Below, piece after piece: positions 12,398-25,493 of a stretch of DNA of 64,000 nucleotides. Position 1 is the stretch's first letter. Every line of letters begins with the position of its first letter. The stretch is taken from the NCBI GenBank assembly GCA_011009095.1, contig VTPC01000016.1:35773-99772 (forward strand). The letters run 5' to 3'. Both the position numbers and the translations under genes were made by a program. The notes under the pieces were generated by a model, which had not been told where the DNA came from, searched no databases, and saw nothing but the letters and a program-made list of their open reading frames with translations. Source of the DNA: Ignelater luminosus (lineage: Eukaryota > Arthropoda > Insecta > Coleoptera > Elateridae).

Positions 12398-15239
12398 CAA
12401 ATATTACTTCAACCAAGGCAATAATAGAATTAACTATTGTAATCGCTCGAACTAAGTGTGCACTACTCAAAAGAGAACAGCTGTGGTTGGAAATTTGGAC
12501 AAGTTTGGACCAAATGCATTTCAGTTATGTACAGCAGAAAGAGGTCAGTGAATTGTGTACAAGGCAAACAAATCAATAAAGTTTTAAATGTTCTCAGTAT
12601 TGCGGAAGTCTCACTTCGACAGGTATTGCTACGACTATGATGCTCCTGAAAAGTTTCTTGAAAATGTTATTGTTCATTGTTCTTAGAGCTATTATGTACT
12701 TTAATATGCACATGTCTCTCCAACACTGATGTTACCTTTTTTCATAAATACTTGTATTTTTTTAATTGTTAATTGTTTGCTCTCAGGAATTGAGATTGTT
12801 TAGTTGTAGGTGAACTTGAAGTTTTTAGTCTCCGGGATCACAGTCCAGTAGGGTGTCGAGTTTTACTTTCCTTGAGGTTTTTAATCTTCTTTGCCCTATA
12901 ACCTAATGCACAAACTGTTTGATATATTATTTAATCTTACATCTCGCAATTCGATAGAAATTTTTTATTTTAAGTTTCTGCCATAGTAAAGAGAAATTGT
13001 CTACAGTTATCTATAGTTGAGTTAACGAAGGTAAATTCTTGAAATTATTTGTGTGTTGTTACATTTTAAATGTTTTAATCTATAGTGACAAAGTTATTTT
13101 TTTCTAACAGATAGGCTTTCCAAAGTAGATTAATTCATCTATTCTGAATGTATTTGGAAATTTTGTGGAGGGCAACAAATTGAAATAGAATGGCCTTCTC
13201 AGCGTTCACTTTGATATCAAGCCATTAGAAAGTTAAAACTTTATAAATACAATTTTAGTAAATAGCATTTAATGGTAGGTTATTAATTATTTATGGTTTA
13301 CGTATACTATGAAAACATGCAACTGTTCTGAACGGACAAATCGACTTGGAACAATCCAGTTTCTAGTAAAATGTACAGTAAGCGGAAGTATCTCCGCGAT
13401 GGTATAAAATATTGCAACCTGTTGCATCTGCGATCTGTTATGTTTATTTGTTGTGTCTAATGTTAAAAGACTTTGTTCTGGCAGATCCTGTATCTGTATA
13501 ATGTTTGGAACTGTGTAAAGCTTACTGAGTGTGTTATGTCAGTCATGCTTTGAAATGTTTTACTAGGTCATCTAAAGTGAATATTAAAGTAACATTGGCA
13601 TAGACTAAAACATCAGGCACGTCGATTTTCAAAAGTTTCATGCATACAGCAAGACTAACAGTTTTTGAAAAACAAAACATGGATGATATAACGTGTTACA
13701 GAAACAATTAAAAGGCCAAATGATAGAAAGTTTATTGAAAGGGTCAAAACGCATCAAAAAATAAAGTAATTCCAAAAAGTTATTTTCAGGAATAAGGAAA
13801 AGGTTACCTGATGATAATAAACTTTCAGTCTTACCGTGAATTAGGCAAAGTTAACTTCTTCTTTTGTTGATATGTGAAAGATGGAAATTAATTGTTTTTA
13901 TTTGGGATTAGAAAAAAGGATCTTTAGAGGAAAATACGATTTAACACAAACTTTCCTATCTTGTAACACTTAATTCTTCAAATATAAATTTAAAGTTCTA
14001 ATTTGTTAATAACAAATAAAATTTCTAAGCACTGTAATATCTTTATAAAGAAATAACATATCTGGTTACGCCATCCACTAAGATCAAGAGGTTTCTTAAA
14101 GTTTTGGTCTAACTCTCCTATGCCTACAATTTGTTGGTATACTTTGCTAGCTTATCGCCACAGCACTGTAACAGAATTATCAAAAAATAAATGCTGCAGC
14201 TTAAAAACCTTTTTTTTATTTATTATTTAATTCGGAATTTTATTCATTAAGTCAAATTTGTCCTTTCCTTGCAACTAGCTTGAAAAGGTGGTATAATAAT
14301 ATATTTCCTTCTGTTTTTATATTTTACGTTACGTTACACGCTGAAGTGCGCTTTCAACCCGTGTTGGTGTAACATAAAGGCTGTTAAATTTATTCGTGTT
14401 GCTTATATAAAACACAGCACTGATAAATAATAATATGGTAGAAAAAAAGAAATTATTTACATACCTTTTCAAAATAATCAGAATTTTCAACGTGATAGTT
14501 ATCTCAAGAATAATTCTAAGTTCCGTAGTCACGCTAATGTAATATGTTTATGTTCAACACAATTTTTAGCTTTTTTGTTTTATTTTTATTTCAATTTTAT
14601 TTTTAAATTTTGTTTTACTTTTTGCCTGCTCTTTGTTCGTTACACATCTTTGTTATCTAACAAATGAAGCACTAGGTGTAAAACAAAAGGGCGAAAAGGT
14701 ATATAGACGTAAATAATTGAACCGAAAAGATACAGTTACTTTTACACCTCAACTTAATACATTCCCAGATACCCTACAATAGATGTTATGTAACAGTAAT
14801 TCAAACGGAAGCGGGTGGAAAATCGTCCGTAACACTCCCTTAACTGTTGCAGTTGTTGCATACATTACAACATTCTGTGAATAGTACAATTTAATGTTCT
14901 TTATTTTAACTATGCCACGTTTTATTGCTGTTTTATACTTCCCTCAAGTTGGCTAAGATAATTTTCTGTTTTATATGATTATATAGAAACTACATTTTAC
15001 GATCTTAAACTTGCAATCTTCTCTACAATGTTATTTTAAAAATTCTCTAATTTTATATAAATTACTTTAAATATACATTTGTAAGAAAATTGTACCCTGA
15101 ATACCTCTTGGGTAAATGTTAAGAAAACAACAAAATTTTTTCTAGTGTCAAATAGCTCTTGAAATATAAATGTAAAAATGTTGAAACATACTGTCACTAT
15201 AATGTGACATAAAAATTTCAAGAATGGTAGGAATTGCTT
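12398..15239. other. AT-rich DNA, no gene supported
   Basis: Coding-like debris persists to about 12.65 kb. The rest is AT-rich, intron-like sequence. Minus-strand frames at 14329-14532 and 15036-15221 are short, hydrophobic or Phe/Ile-rich, and typical of chance frames in AT-rich DNA. Confidence 0.35.
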
Positions 15240-16870
15240 AACAATTTAAAGTTCGTGCCCTCTCCGTCTTTTGCGGTCGATAGGCCACCAGATAGTAATT
15301 TTTTTGTTCCATCTTGTTTCCGAAATTCTAGCGATGTGTCCACTTCCAGTTTTGTTTTTCCACATATTCCATAACATATTGTAGCTTTGTCAACTGTCTA
15401 ATTTCCCCGCTTCTTATTTTTTCAGTCTTTACGTCTAACATGCTTCTTTCCATAGCTTTTTGACATGTGCGGAGCTTCTTATAATGTTTGCTTCGTAGCG
15501 ACCAGATTTGGCACCCGTAGGTCAAGATTGCTGTTTCGATTACGTTTTTCTTCAGTTTTATGTTGTTTTTGTTGTTTCATGATTATTCTTACACTTCAAA
15601 ATTTTTTCCAAGCGAGAGCAATCCTTTTGTTGATTTCTTTATCAGTTGCATTTTTGAAGTTAATTTCATGACCCAAGTATGTCATTCATCTACCGCTTCC
15701 ATTTTCTGGGATGCCAAAAACGGCTGGTTTGCTGGATCTTTGATTTACTTAAATTAATACTTAGCCTTATTTCTTCACTTTTTACATTTAGTTTGTCGAT
15801 CATTTCTAATAGTTCTTCTTGCGACTGCGCTATTGTAACTACATCATCCGCAGATTCTAAGTTATTGAATAATTCGCCAATTATTTTTACACCCTTTTCT
15901 TTCCAATCAGATGTTCCAGTACTGCATTGAAGAGGTCTGGAGACAGAGGATCTCCCTGCCTAACCCCTCTTTCCAAATTGAATGTTTTCTTTTAATTATA
16001 TTTACATATTTTTGAGGAATACCCACTCTTCCAGTATCTCTTCGATAGCTTCACGTCTAATAGAGTCAAATGCTTTAGTGTAATCTATGAATGCTAAGTA
16101 CATAGGAGTATTGTATTCTCTGGTTGTTGTTCACTAAGGCGTGTTTGAATTCTTCTTTTTATCACTAACGCAAATATTTTATATAATAACTGAGTCTATA
16201 GTTGTTAATATCCATTTTGTTTCCTTTTTTTGTAAAGTAGGATAATTCTTGAATCTTATTAGTGCTTTGGTAATTTTTCTATTTTAAAATGTTGTTTAAA
16301 AGGTCGCAGGTCGCATAATGGGTCTATCAGTTTATCTATTCCAGCTACGATTAGTTCATTTGTAACACCGTCCTCACCTGGACACTTTCCTTTTTTAGTT
16401 TTTTAATAACGCACTTTAGTTCTTCTCTCAAAAAAGGTATTTCTTCTGTTTTTATTTAGACTTTTATTTTGTTTTTGTTTGCTTTTTCTCTCTTTCATCC
16501 TTGTAAATGTTTCGGAATGTTAAATCTATCTGTGATTTCTGCCCCTTTTTTGTCTTTCAGCTCAGTAGCCAACTGTCTCCCTGTTCTTAATTATTTTCTT
16601 ATCTTTTCCACGGCCCAATGAGGATGTATTGTTTTTTCCATAATTTTGAACTGGAATTTTACAAAATCCTGTTTTATTTCCTTTTTTATTAGTTTTCTCA
16701 GCTCTGCGTATTTTATTTTTTTCTAATTCTGATTTATCTTTCTTTAATTTAAACTCTTCTCTTTTTTATTAAGTTTAGTACTACTTTTGAAAGTCCGCTG
16801 GTTTTTTGGGTTGAGTTTGTTTTTGAATTTGAGGTTGAGCTTCTAATGCTGCTTCCAATTGAGTCATCTT
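15240..16870 (-). mobile_element. Non-LTR retrotransposon relic, RT and 3' part (RTE-like)
   Basis: Read on the minus strand, broken frames give pieces of a non-LTR retrotransposon protein in the right order: NRETVGYELKDKKGAEITD in the linker before the RT (about 16.55 kb), a LSPDLFNAVLE-type block after the catalytic region (about 15.93 kb), YLGHEINFKNATDKEINKRI (about 15.65 kb), and TYGCQIWSLRSKHYKKLRTC near the end (about 15.5 kb). Many stops and frameshifts make it inactive. The clade is given as RTE-like from the endonuclease half next door and from general resemblance; this is inference. Confidence 0.85.
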
Positions 16871-16879
16871 GGATTGAAT

Positions 16880-18345
16880 TTTGGCACCTTTTATGCTTTT
16901 ACATAAATTGTCTTAAACAAACATCTATATTTTAGAAAACTTCACGCAAGATCAATTGCAACATAAGAAAAACCCTAATATCGCCAATAAAAAAAACTGC
17001 GCTCACGAGGTCGACATGCGATAATAAAAGGAAGCAAGCTAATAGTCGATGGTCAAGAGGTAAACAGTGAAGCAACTACAACTGGAACAAAAAACAAAAA
17101 CAGGAAAGATCAATAGAGGAAAAAGGTATAGCAAAAATAGCGTACATCCAAAAAAAGCAAAAGAAACAATACAACACAATGTGATCCAGGAGCAACCACT
17201 CTGGAACCTAGAAATATCTTAAATCCTAAAACGACAAGCTCGAGCAAGAACGATCTATTCAGTTTTGTTCAAAGACCAAGAGCAAATTTGCTAGAAAAAC
17301 TAGAACGAAATACACTCCTAACACCTGACAAGAAAGCAATCGAAAATGAAGACGAATTAAACAAGGAAATACTAAGAACAACACAACTACAAGGAAAAAA
17401 GTAAATCAACGCAGACTACCAGTAATAAGAGACAAAAGTAATGACATGGCTATGAACAAGGACTTGATTGGAAAATATAGTAAGAAAAACCTCTCAGTAC
17501 GGGTGGTCACCGCGAGAGGTCAAGACCATTACCCTTCAACGCAAAATAAGCAACAAAAACTTTACATTGGCACCTTAAATGCAAGAACACTTATAGAAGA
17601 CAGAATGGTGGAATTGGAAAATGCATTAAGTGAAATTAACTTAGATATTGTAGGACTCTGCGAAATAAGACGAAACGAAGAGCAGATGGTAGAAAGACCC
17701 TCAGAGGCGATCTTCTATTACACGGCCAAGCGGGGGTCGGCTTCTGCGTTAATAAATAGCAGAAGAACAGAATTAAAAATTTTGCGGGCGTCAGTGTACA
17801 CACCGCAATTCTGGGCCTCTGCCTTACCATCATTCAAGTTTATGCACCAACAAGCAATTGCACTGAAAAAAAATAGAAGACTTTTAAAAGGCATTAGAAG
17901 ACACTTTACAAAAAGCAAACGTGAAGCGTTAACAGGTAATAGCAATGGGGGACTATAATGGCAAAATAGGTCAGCGAGAACAGGCATACTGGGGAAAGCA
18001 ACATATGAAAATGGAAATCAACGAGCGAGGCCAACTAATAGTGGATTTTACCCTAAAACACCAATTAAAAATCGAAAACTCGTTCTTTCATAGAAAAGAA
18101 AAAACTGCATGGACATGGATATCGCCAAATGCACAGAAATACCAGCTAGACTGCATATTGTATAATAAGGCCATAAAGGCTCACAATGTAGAAATACTAA
18201 ACAGATTCGAATTCAGTACCGATCAGAGACTAATAAGGGCTGGTATAGTCTGTACGAAGAAAACATACAGAAGAAAATATAAAGAAGAGTTACCGAAAAT
18301 AAATAACATCAACCAAAAACGTTTTAAAGAGAACTTATTCAATTT
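16880..18345 (+). mobile_element. Non-LTR retrotransposon relic, 5' and endonuclease part, inverted relative to its RT part
   Basis: On the plus strand, frames at 17446-17958 and 17945-18394 encode most of an apurinic-type endonuclease: LYIGTLNARTLIEDRM, then NLDIVGLCEIRRNEEQM, a frameshifted middle including IIQVYAPTS, then WGDYNGKIGQR, RKEKTAWTWISP and FEFSTDQRLIRAG. The last corresponds to the SDH(R) block with His replaced by Gln here. The clade resembles RTE-type elements, often named in insect gene sets as craniofacial development protein 2-like. It abuts the RT half head to head, with its 5' end adjacent to the start of the RT part. Not functional. Confidence 0.85.
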
Positions 18346-19562
18346 AATACAATACCATATACAAAAAGTTATCGCCATCTTGGCACTTTTGTAAGGCAAG
18401 TGATGAAAAAATAAAATTTTAATTCAGTTAACAGTGATAAATTTACAGTAAGATAAAAATTAATTTAAATATGAATACTCTCATAAATAATTCCAATTTT
18501 AAGAAAATTAACAGAGTAATTAAATCCTCGAAAAATTAAATATTGATCCAGGAAACATAGGTATAAGAGATTTCATATAAAGTTGCTCATAAGCGCGCAA
18601 AAGTTTCTCAAAAAATTTCAATTGGGTCAATAAATACTTGAGAATATATTGTTTAACATTATAATAAATTCTAACAAACAAAAATTTAAAGTTGTATTAG
18701 CGTAGTTAAGAACTAAAAGTTTTAAACTTTAATGTTGCTAAACAGGGATATAAATCAAGACACAAAGTTGTAATCACTTGGCCAAATGCAACTGGCAATA
18801 AAACTAAGATTTAAATAATTATGCAAATAATCATTTATTAAAATTGTGCCTAGCAATTGTAATTAATTAATAAGCATAATAGTATACCGACAGCTAAAGA
18901 TGCGATAGTTGTTCTCAGTTTCTTAAACAAAAAGGTGGTTCACTCAAGTTTCACCCGGAATATACGTTAAGCAGCGAGACCACCAAAATCTTGCCCCATT
19001 TAGATCTCCTTACTCAATCCTGATTAGAAAGGCCTAGTAATTAGGTATTGTAAGTTCTCCCAAAACCGAGAGCAGCATCGAGCTTGAACTTCAGGAACTT
19101 GTTAAGGAGGTCGAAGTGAACACAATTAGAAAAAATGTAAAACTTTGAAAACAAAAAAAGCAATCCAGAACAATGCAACTGCAAGCTAAAGACAGTAAGA
19201 GCGGTATATGAAACAACAAAATATCATTATAAGAATAAGTAAACAATTATACCTTCTTGAAAAGGCTATTAAAGGAAGCGACATTAAGGCGTTAAAACGT
19301 CGGGACTTGCAGTCGAATTACCAGCGCGTAATGCCAGGCTAAAATGGCTAATTTAAGTATAGTAATATTAAATATTACGACCTGGCGATTGGCAAGCAGC
19401 TAAGAAAACACAAAGTAAGTGATTAGCTCCTAGGAAATTGCAAGCAATTTAAAAAAAAAGAATTCATGTATCAAATGATAAAAAATTTGTTCCAAGGTAG
19501 TATAACAATTGGATTCTTAGCTTATTTGTCAACCTAGTCACTCTTTAGTTTTTACACATTTA
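18346..19562. other. AT-rich DNA between elements
   Basis: No gene seen. A mixed-composition patch at about 18.95-19.35 kb carries short open stretches on the plus strand, but nothing recognisable. The last two bases are the TA target duplication of the following mariner. Confidence 0.35.
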
Positions 19563-20848
19563 CATAAGTGTATACCTATGAAATGAGACTTTTTTTTTCA
19601 ATTTTAAACGTTTATTAACAAAAAATGGTTACAAATTTAATCTTCAAAATAATAGCCATCGCTAACGACACATTTTACCCATCTCTCAGGCAATTTGTGA
19701 ATGCCGCGCCAAAAAAATTGGCCGTCTTTGGCCGCAAACCAATCATCGAGCCATTTTTTGGCTTCTTCGTGAGAATTGAAGCGCTGCTCGGAAAGTGCGT
19801 GGCCCATCGATGCAAACAAATGATAATCGGAAGGCGCCAAGTCTGGTGAGTAAGCCGCATGCACCAGCGGTTCCCAATCGTACGTCTCCACCAATTCCCG
19901 GGTCGCTCTTGTTCGATGTGGTGGTGCATTGTCATCAAGAAAAATTACTTTGTGACGCCGATCGGCATATTCTGGGCGTTTTCGGTGTATAGCGCTGTTC
20001 AAATCGGCCAATTGTTGTTGGTAGCGTGCACCGTCAACTGTTTCACCTGGTTTTAATAGCTCGTACCAAATCATACCATGCTGATCTCAGAAAACACACA
20101 GCATTGCCTTGCGGCCGAAGCGATTTGGTTTGGCCGTTGATTTTGGCTTGTGGCCGGGCGGACCATACGATCGTTTACGCTTGGGATTGGAGAAATACAC
20201 CCATTTTTCATCACCCGTAACGATTCGATGCAAAAAAGACTTCCTTTTGAACCGGGAGAGCAGCATTTCACAAGTGGTTTTTCGGTTCTCTTGCTGCCTT
20301 TCAGTCAGTTCATGCGGCACCCATCTTCCGACCTTTAAAATCATGCCCATGTCTTTCAAACGTTTGCAAATGGTTTTTTGGGTCACTCCCAACTGCTCTG
20401 CCATCATTTCTTGCGTTTGACCATCATCTTCATTCAACAATGCTTGCAATTCGGTGTCCTCAAACTTTTTCGGTGGCCGGCCACGTTCCTCGTTCTCCAC
20501 GCTAAAATCACCACTTCGGAATTTTTCAAACCACCTGAAGCACTGTGCTCTGCTTAGAGCATGTCCACCGTAAGCTTCTATAAGCATTTGATGAGCTTGA
20601 GAAGCGTTTTTCTTCAATTGATAACAGAAAATCAACGATGTCGGCAAATCGTAGTTTGAAGGCACGAAATTCGACATTTTTAAGAGTGAGAAAAATGCGT
20701 TGTTGTATGAAACATCACAAACAATGAATTGAATATTGTTGACAGATGACAGACGAAAAAAATAAGACATTTGGGACAGTTTAAAAATACTCCTAGCGAC
20801 ATCTGTGGTCTAATAGCTGAAAGTCTCATTTCATAGGTATACACCTGG
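19563..20848 (-). mobile_element. mariner element, mauritiana (Mos1-like) type, near-intact
   Basis: Full-length mariner of about 1286 bp. Read inward, the right end (20848) starts CCAGGTGTATACCTATGAAA, close to the ends known for Mos1-type elements. The left end near 19563 shares GTGTATACCTATGAAATGAG but its outermost few bases differ, so that boundary is uncertain by one or two bases. TA lies at 19561-19562 and 20849-20850. One transposase gene fills the element on the minus strand. Confidence 0.93.
19637..20677 (-). pseudogene. mariner transposase (mauritiana subfamily) with one premature stop
   Basis: DD34D transposase of about 346 codons from the internal start MSNFVPS (20677), matching the usual length of Mos1-type enzymes. 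Visible landmarks: N-terminal HTH region with FRWFEKFRSGDFSV, then GRWVPHEL, first Asp in VTGDEKWVYF, second in FLDDNAPPH, third in YSPDLAPSDYHLFASMGHAL, and the C-terminal WRGIHKLPERW block. A single in-frame TGA (20087-20089) sits where a Trp is expected, between CVF and DQHGM, consistent with a TGG to TGA change. No other disruption is visible. An intact copy elsewhere in the genome would be needed to mobilise this one. Confidence 0.93.
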
Positions 20849-20850
20849 TA

Positions 20851-23800
20851 TTGTGCACATTATAAATTTATGACAAAGGAACATTCATGGTTTCTCAATG
20901 AGTTACTTATTAGCTGCAACGGGCATGTTGAAGCAGTCACTTACGATTGGAGGCTACTGGTATTAATTATCATAACATCAGTAAACACCAAGGATACGAG
21001 CTATTTTAAAAGTAGACTTTCTTATTTTTGTCCGCCAATCGATGTGCTCCCATCTGTCTTGCCTTTTTGCAAACTCTAATTGCCCTAGTTTAGCATTGAA
21101 TTTCAAAGTAGTGAAACGTCACATGTCTGGAAGATTGTTGAGAGGAGAGTATAGCCTGTTTGTTTATTTCTGTTGATAGTTACTTTACTCAAGAATCACA
21201 CTCATGTGCACTAATCGTTTTACCATCCACGTGTAATCAAAAGCAAAGCTTGTAAATATCACTATTATTTAAACTGTCTTGTATCAGAGTAGATTTATCA
21301 GCAAAACCTAACTTTTGGGCTGAGTTTAACCAAGTAAATTAGTTTTGATGTTTGAACTGTAAAACATGCAAAATGTGTTTTTTTGTCCAAATCTGCCCCC
21401 TCTTGCTTTAGAAACTAGAGCTGATATTGAAATGCATAGTTTCAACATGAAGACATTGGGCAGATTACGGCCTCTTTGTATTATGTATTAAGTATTAGAA
21501 ATTTTCTTGGCCATAGTTATAAATAGTCTCTAAAAAAAAGAAAGCAAACATGTGAGAAACCATGTTTGATTTGTAAAGAAAAGCAAGTCGTGGAATACGC
21601 AAAAAAGTTCTCCAGACTAGCAAATTTTGTCAAAAAGAGGCGTAATTGAGTGACACCATGCGATATATACATTGTCTGCACGATTTTCACTCGTAGAAAA
21701 TGGTGGCAACCATGAAGTACTCTGTCCCGACAAAGATACTGCTTATATCCATCTCCTTCTGGTACTCAGAAAATAATTTACTTACAGTACTGAAAGCTCA
21801 CTGATGGAAACGATCTACGTTCAAAGCAATTAGTAATCAAGATCTTGTAGGAAGATTTATTGGCAAATGAAAACAAGAAGCATTAAACACTAACTATCCT
21901 AAAGGTGTGAAAAATTATCTCTACCAAAATCTTATTTGGTGTTAGAAAAGCATGTACGGACGATCTACATCTTTCTTTAGTATCCCCAAACAAAGTAAGT
22001 TAATTCGATGCTTTCTCTTTCAGCTGTTTGCCAACATCTATGTCTCATAAACGTTCTCTGGAAACAGCGTCTTATAATTATCAAATTGACATCTAAACAC
22101 GAAAACCCTGCTTTTGGTTTAGCACGCAATTATAGTTAGCAGGGACTGCAGTACTGTAGTTTGATGGGAGCTTGATGTTATCTACTTAGTGCTGACAGAT
22201 ATAGACCCTTGAGTTTGTTTCAAAAAAGGATTGTTAGATTCAAACGATAAAAAGGATAACGTTGATGAGTGAGTTGGTGATGGTATCATGAACTTGGAGT
22301 TGACAGTTCCTGAAAATGAACTTTGACATGCAATTATTCTAAGATACCATAAAGCTGTGACATAACATGCAAACTGAAGTTTTTTCTCTTTGCTATAGCC
22401 CTTCTATTTTGGTTAGTATGCAATTCCCATAGGAAAGAGTTGTTTGTTTGACTGACTCTACCCCATTACTATCCTCTCAGTAGTTTGATGTCCCGCTCAC
22501 TCAATTTTTACCAGATTATCTGCCACTTTCTTTGGAGACATTTTTAGAAAAGTTTTTGATTGTCTAAGGTCTTTTCCCAATATTCTTGGTGCCATTACCT
22601 AAGTAATGTTTTGATTTCCTGCTTTGTTATCTTGCATGTAAAAGGATCTTTACTTCTGTCCTTCGCTAAGGGTTCACTTTTTTTGTTTTGGGAAAAGCTC
22701 TTTTGTGAAACGCTGGCGACAATTAAGAACCCGCAGAAACCAAACTGCTTTCTATCTAGCACGTCATCGTTGCTATTCTAAGAACCAAAAAAGAGAAATG
22801 ATTCTAGAAAGTTATGATATATAAATATCAAACAGTTATGAAATCCATTTTATAAGACGTCTCATACTTTGACAAAAATAGCACAAAGCCTTTTTCGGCG
22901 ATTGTTATTTAATTGAATCAGGAAATCAAAATTGGCATGTGTAAATATGAAAAGTATCACCAAGAGAGCAAGGTCAAAAATGAGACAGCAACAAAAGCAT
23001 GAACAAAGTTTTGTAATTGTTTTGTTCTTCCTCTTTGAAATTATAAGAAAGGTGGAAACATTTTAATAAAAAATTTTTTAAAAAATAAAATAAAGACTCG
23101 TTACATTATTAATGCAAGCATTGAATTCTTCTGTAAAGTTTATAGATAATAAAACTATTTTTCTTCGTGCGGTGCGGCCAACATAAAGACTTTCTTTAAA
23201 TAAAACGTTTACGTAACATTTCTCAAGTCCTGTAATCTCTGTAATCATTAAGAATGTAGCAAACACAAATGTAAAAGCAATTTTTCGTTAGCTCATAACC
23301 TAGTTTTTCAAATAAGAAAACGAATGCAATAGAGCTTGCAAGAAAAAGCATTTTCTTTCTTATCGAATTTAATTAATTTGCTTCTGTCTGCCATAAGTTA
23401 ACTTGGTCTATTTGAATTGGCACACAGGAGAAATCTCAATTTAAAAAGAAAGGAAACAGATTTAGAAGAAAAAAGAATTTAACTTTGTTCGACGTTGCAC
23501 AAATTTATCTTTTTTTTGTTAGATTTTAATTTTGTTCTGGTATATTCTTAAAAAGATTTCTGAGATTAAAAGCTCTTACCAAAAGGGTAACAAAACACGA
23601 CTTTATTCTTTTCTCTTATTTGGAATTTTTTTAAATTAAAATTAAACATGAAAAACGTCTAGTATTATGACATAAAGGAACAGAAAAGATTTAGATTTCT
23701 GTCAGTTTCATTTTATTGTTTCATCGTTGTTTCTGGAAAATTCCGAAAACAAAGAAAAAAACTTATTTTATCACTTTTCACAATATCCTCTATATCCGTT

Positions 23801-25120
23801 TGAATTCCAATAAACAAATGTGATGAAAACATCTTCCTTTAGAATTTTTTTTATTCACTCTCCTTGAAAATTTCTTCCGTTAAACTTTAAACTGTATCGG
23901 ATTTTTCGGTTTGAATGTAGATGATACGTTTAAGGATGTGCGTGTATAACGTGCGGATGTCCCTCTTATCGATTTTATTTCGTTTGAGTGAGTAATTTTG
24001 CACACACAACATTCGACAGAAAAAAGTTGGGTTTGTTTGAGCTATCGTATTATGTTACTAATAGTGAACACATTATCTGTAATCAGAAACTTCATTTGAT
24101 TTCAAACTATTTGGTAAATGGAGATGAAAATAGCTGGATCTGTTAAAATGCATTTGCAGTATTTTGATAGTGCAGAGTTACATCATATTTTTTTTCGATT
24201 TATAAAATTGAAGTTATGTAATTCTGAACGAGTTTTGAGTTTCCAACTAGTAACAGATAAAATGAAATTAAAACAATTTATGTAATAAATAATAATAGTA
24301 AAAAAATTTAATGCGATTGTTTAGTTATTTAGCTACACCGATATTTTTGATTGGGCATCAATTTACCGTTTGTAAAATTCTAAAGGAATCGAGAAAAGTT
24401 GCAAGGGCACTCATCTTTTTGTACGTGAAACTTAATATACTTAAACATGTCATTCCGCTCAAGACGGCGTTTAAGTAGATCAGGTTTTTTATGTCTAGTA
24501 GATTTTGACATGTCAACAATGATCAATCCTAGAATTTGATCCGTTTAAGCTGAAACAACTATAGATGGAAATAATATCACACGAGTGGCCTTTGGAAGAA
24601 TCCAAGAAAGTGTTATCAATATGATGACAATTGGATGAACTATTTAATTTGACATTAACGGTCTTTCAGCAGCAACAACCGAAGTTGAAGCCTAATAAAG
24701 ATATAAACTGATCGAACTGACTGAATTGACCGATTTCGACAAATACCATCATACAAACACTCCAATCGACCAATCCGTACCATATCGTACTGATACCGTG
24801 AGTACGTCCCTTCTTCATTTTTCTGCTGTTTCTAATTTACCGTAGATACCGATCTTGCAAACTTTTAAGAATTGCTAGTCTTGTAAACGTAGATCTTTGT
24901 AGCATTGTTTTTGCACTGAAGTTATTTGAATTCTCTTGTAAACTCTGCAATCTGAGAACACCATCATAATTACCGCTACCATAAAATATTAATGTGATCA
25001 GTAAAGTGTCTTGCCTTTCAATATGGCTTTGTTAATGATAAAGTCTCCATATTAATTTTCCAATTTCAAAACCACGAAATTCTAAACACAGGGAATCAAT
25101 GAAAGTTGGTCACATTTAAT
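20851..25120. other. Long stretch without recognisable genes
   Basis: The first 2 kb (to about 22.8 kb) is less AT-rich and carries short frames such as 20870-21079 and 22560-22781, which are hydrophobic and without recognisable motifs. From 22.8 to 25.1 kb the DNA is AT-rich and intron-like. I see no repeat ends, RNA gene or domain. Confidence 0.35.
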
Positions 25121-25122
25121 GT

Positions 25123-25130
25123 TATAAAAG
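25123..25130 (+). promoter_or_regulatory. TATA box ahead of putative secreted-protein exon
   Basis: The sequence TATAAAAG lies 41 bases before the ATG at 25171, leaving room for a short 5' leader. This spacing is common in insect genes for small secreted proteins. There is no transcript evidence here. Confidence 0.45.
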
Positions 25131-25170
25131 ATAGTCTATTGAGCTGATTTAAAAAAACTTTAAGTTTTTG

Positions 25171-25493
25171 ATGTCCAAATTCTTCGGCTTGGTATTTTTT
25201 TTAGTTATATCACTTTTGAATGAAATCCAATTCGTTGAAGGTTATCAAATAAAAAATATTGTTACAAACGCTCAAAGATTTAAAGGACATGTAGAAAGGG
25301 TCCATTTAAGTGGAAACAGCCATAACATTAAACCAACAATGATTCCTCTCGTAGAATCATTATTCAAGCTTGACGATGCTTTTGTTCTTCTTGATAACTT
25401 GCTTCTTAATTTGATCAGTGTCTTGAATTTCAATCCTAATAGCTGCAGGAAACGAAACTGTATAAAAACCATAACCACAGGACCAAAATTCAA
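25171..25493 (+). CDS. Possible first exon of a small secreted protein
   Basis: From the ATG at 25171 the frame starts MSKFFGLVFFLVISLLNEIQ, a good signal peptide (basic start, hydrophobic core), with likely cleavage near residue 24 (FVEG/Y). About 84 further residues follow, with a Leu-rich patch (FVLLDNLLLNLISVLNF) and two Cys in SCRKRNC. The frame hits a stop at 25495-25497, but that stop overlaps a good splice donor, CAA|GTAAGT, with the exon ending at 25493, so the protein may continue in a later exon that I could not find. A TATA box lies 41 bases upstream. The protein family is not recognised. If the region is an intron of the serotonin receptor gene, this would be a nested same-strand gene, or the remnant of one. 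Confidence 0.4.

Noticed and set aside
19625-20420. Plus-strand frames up to 103 codons
   Set aside because: Antisense shadows of the mauritiana mariner transposase.
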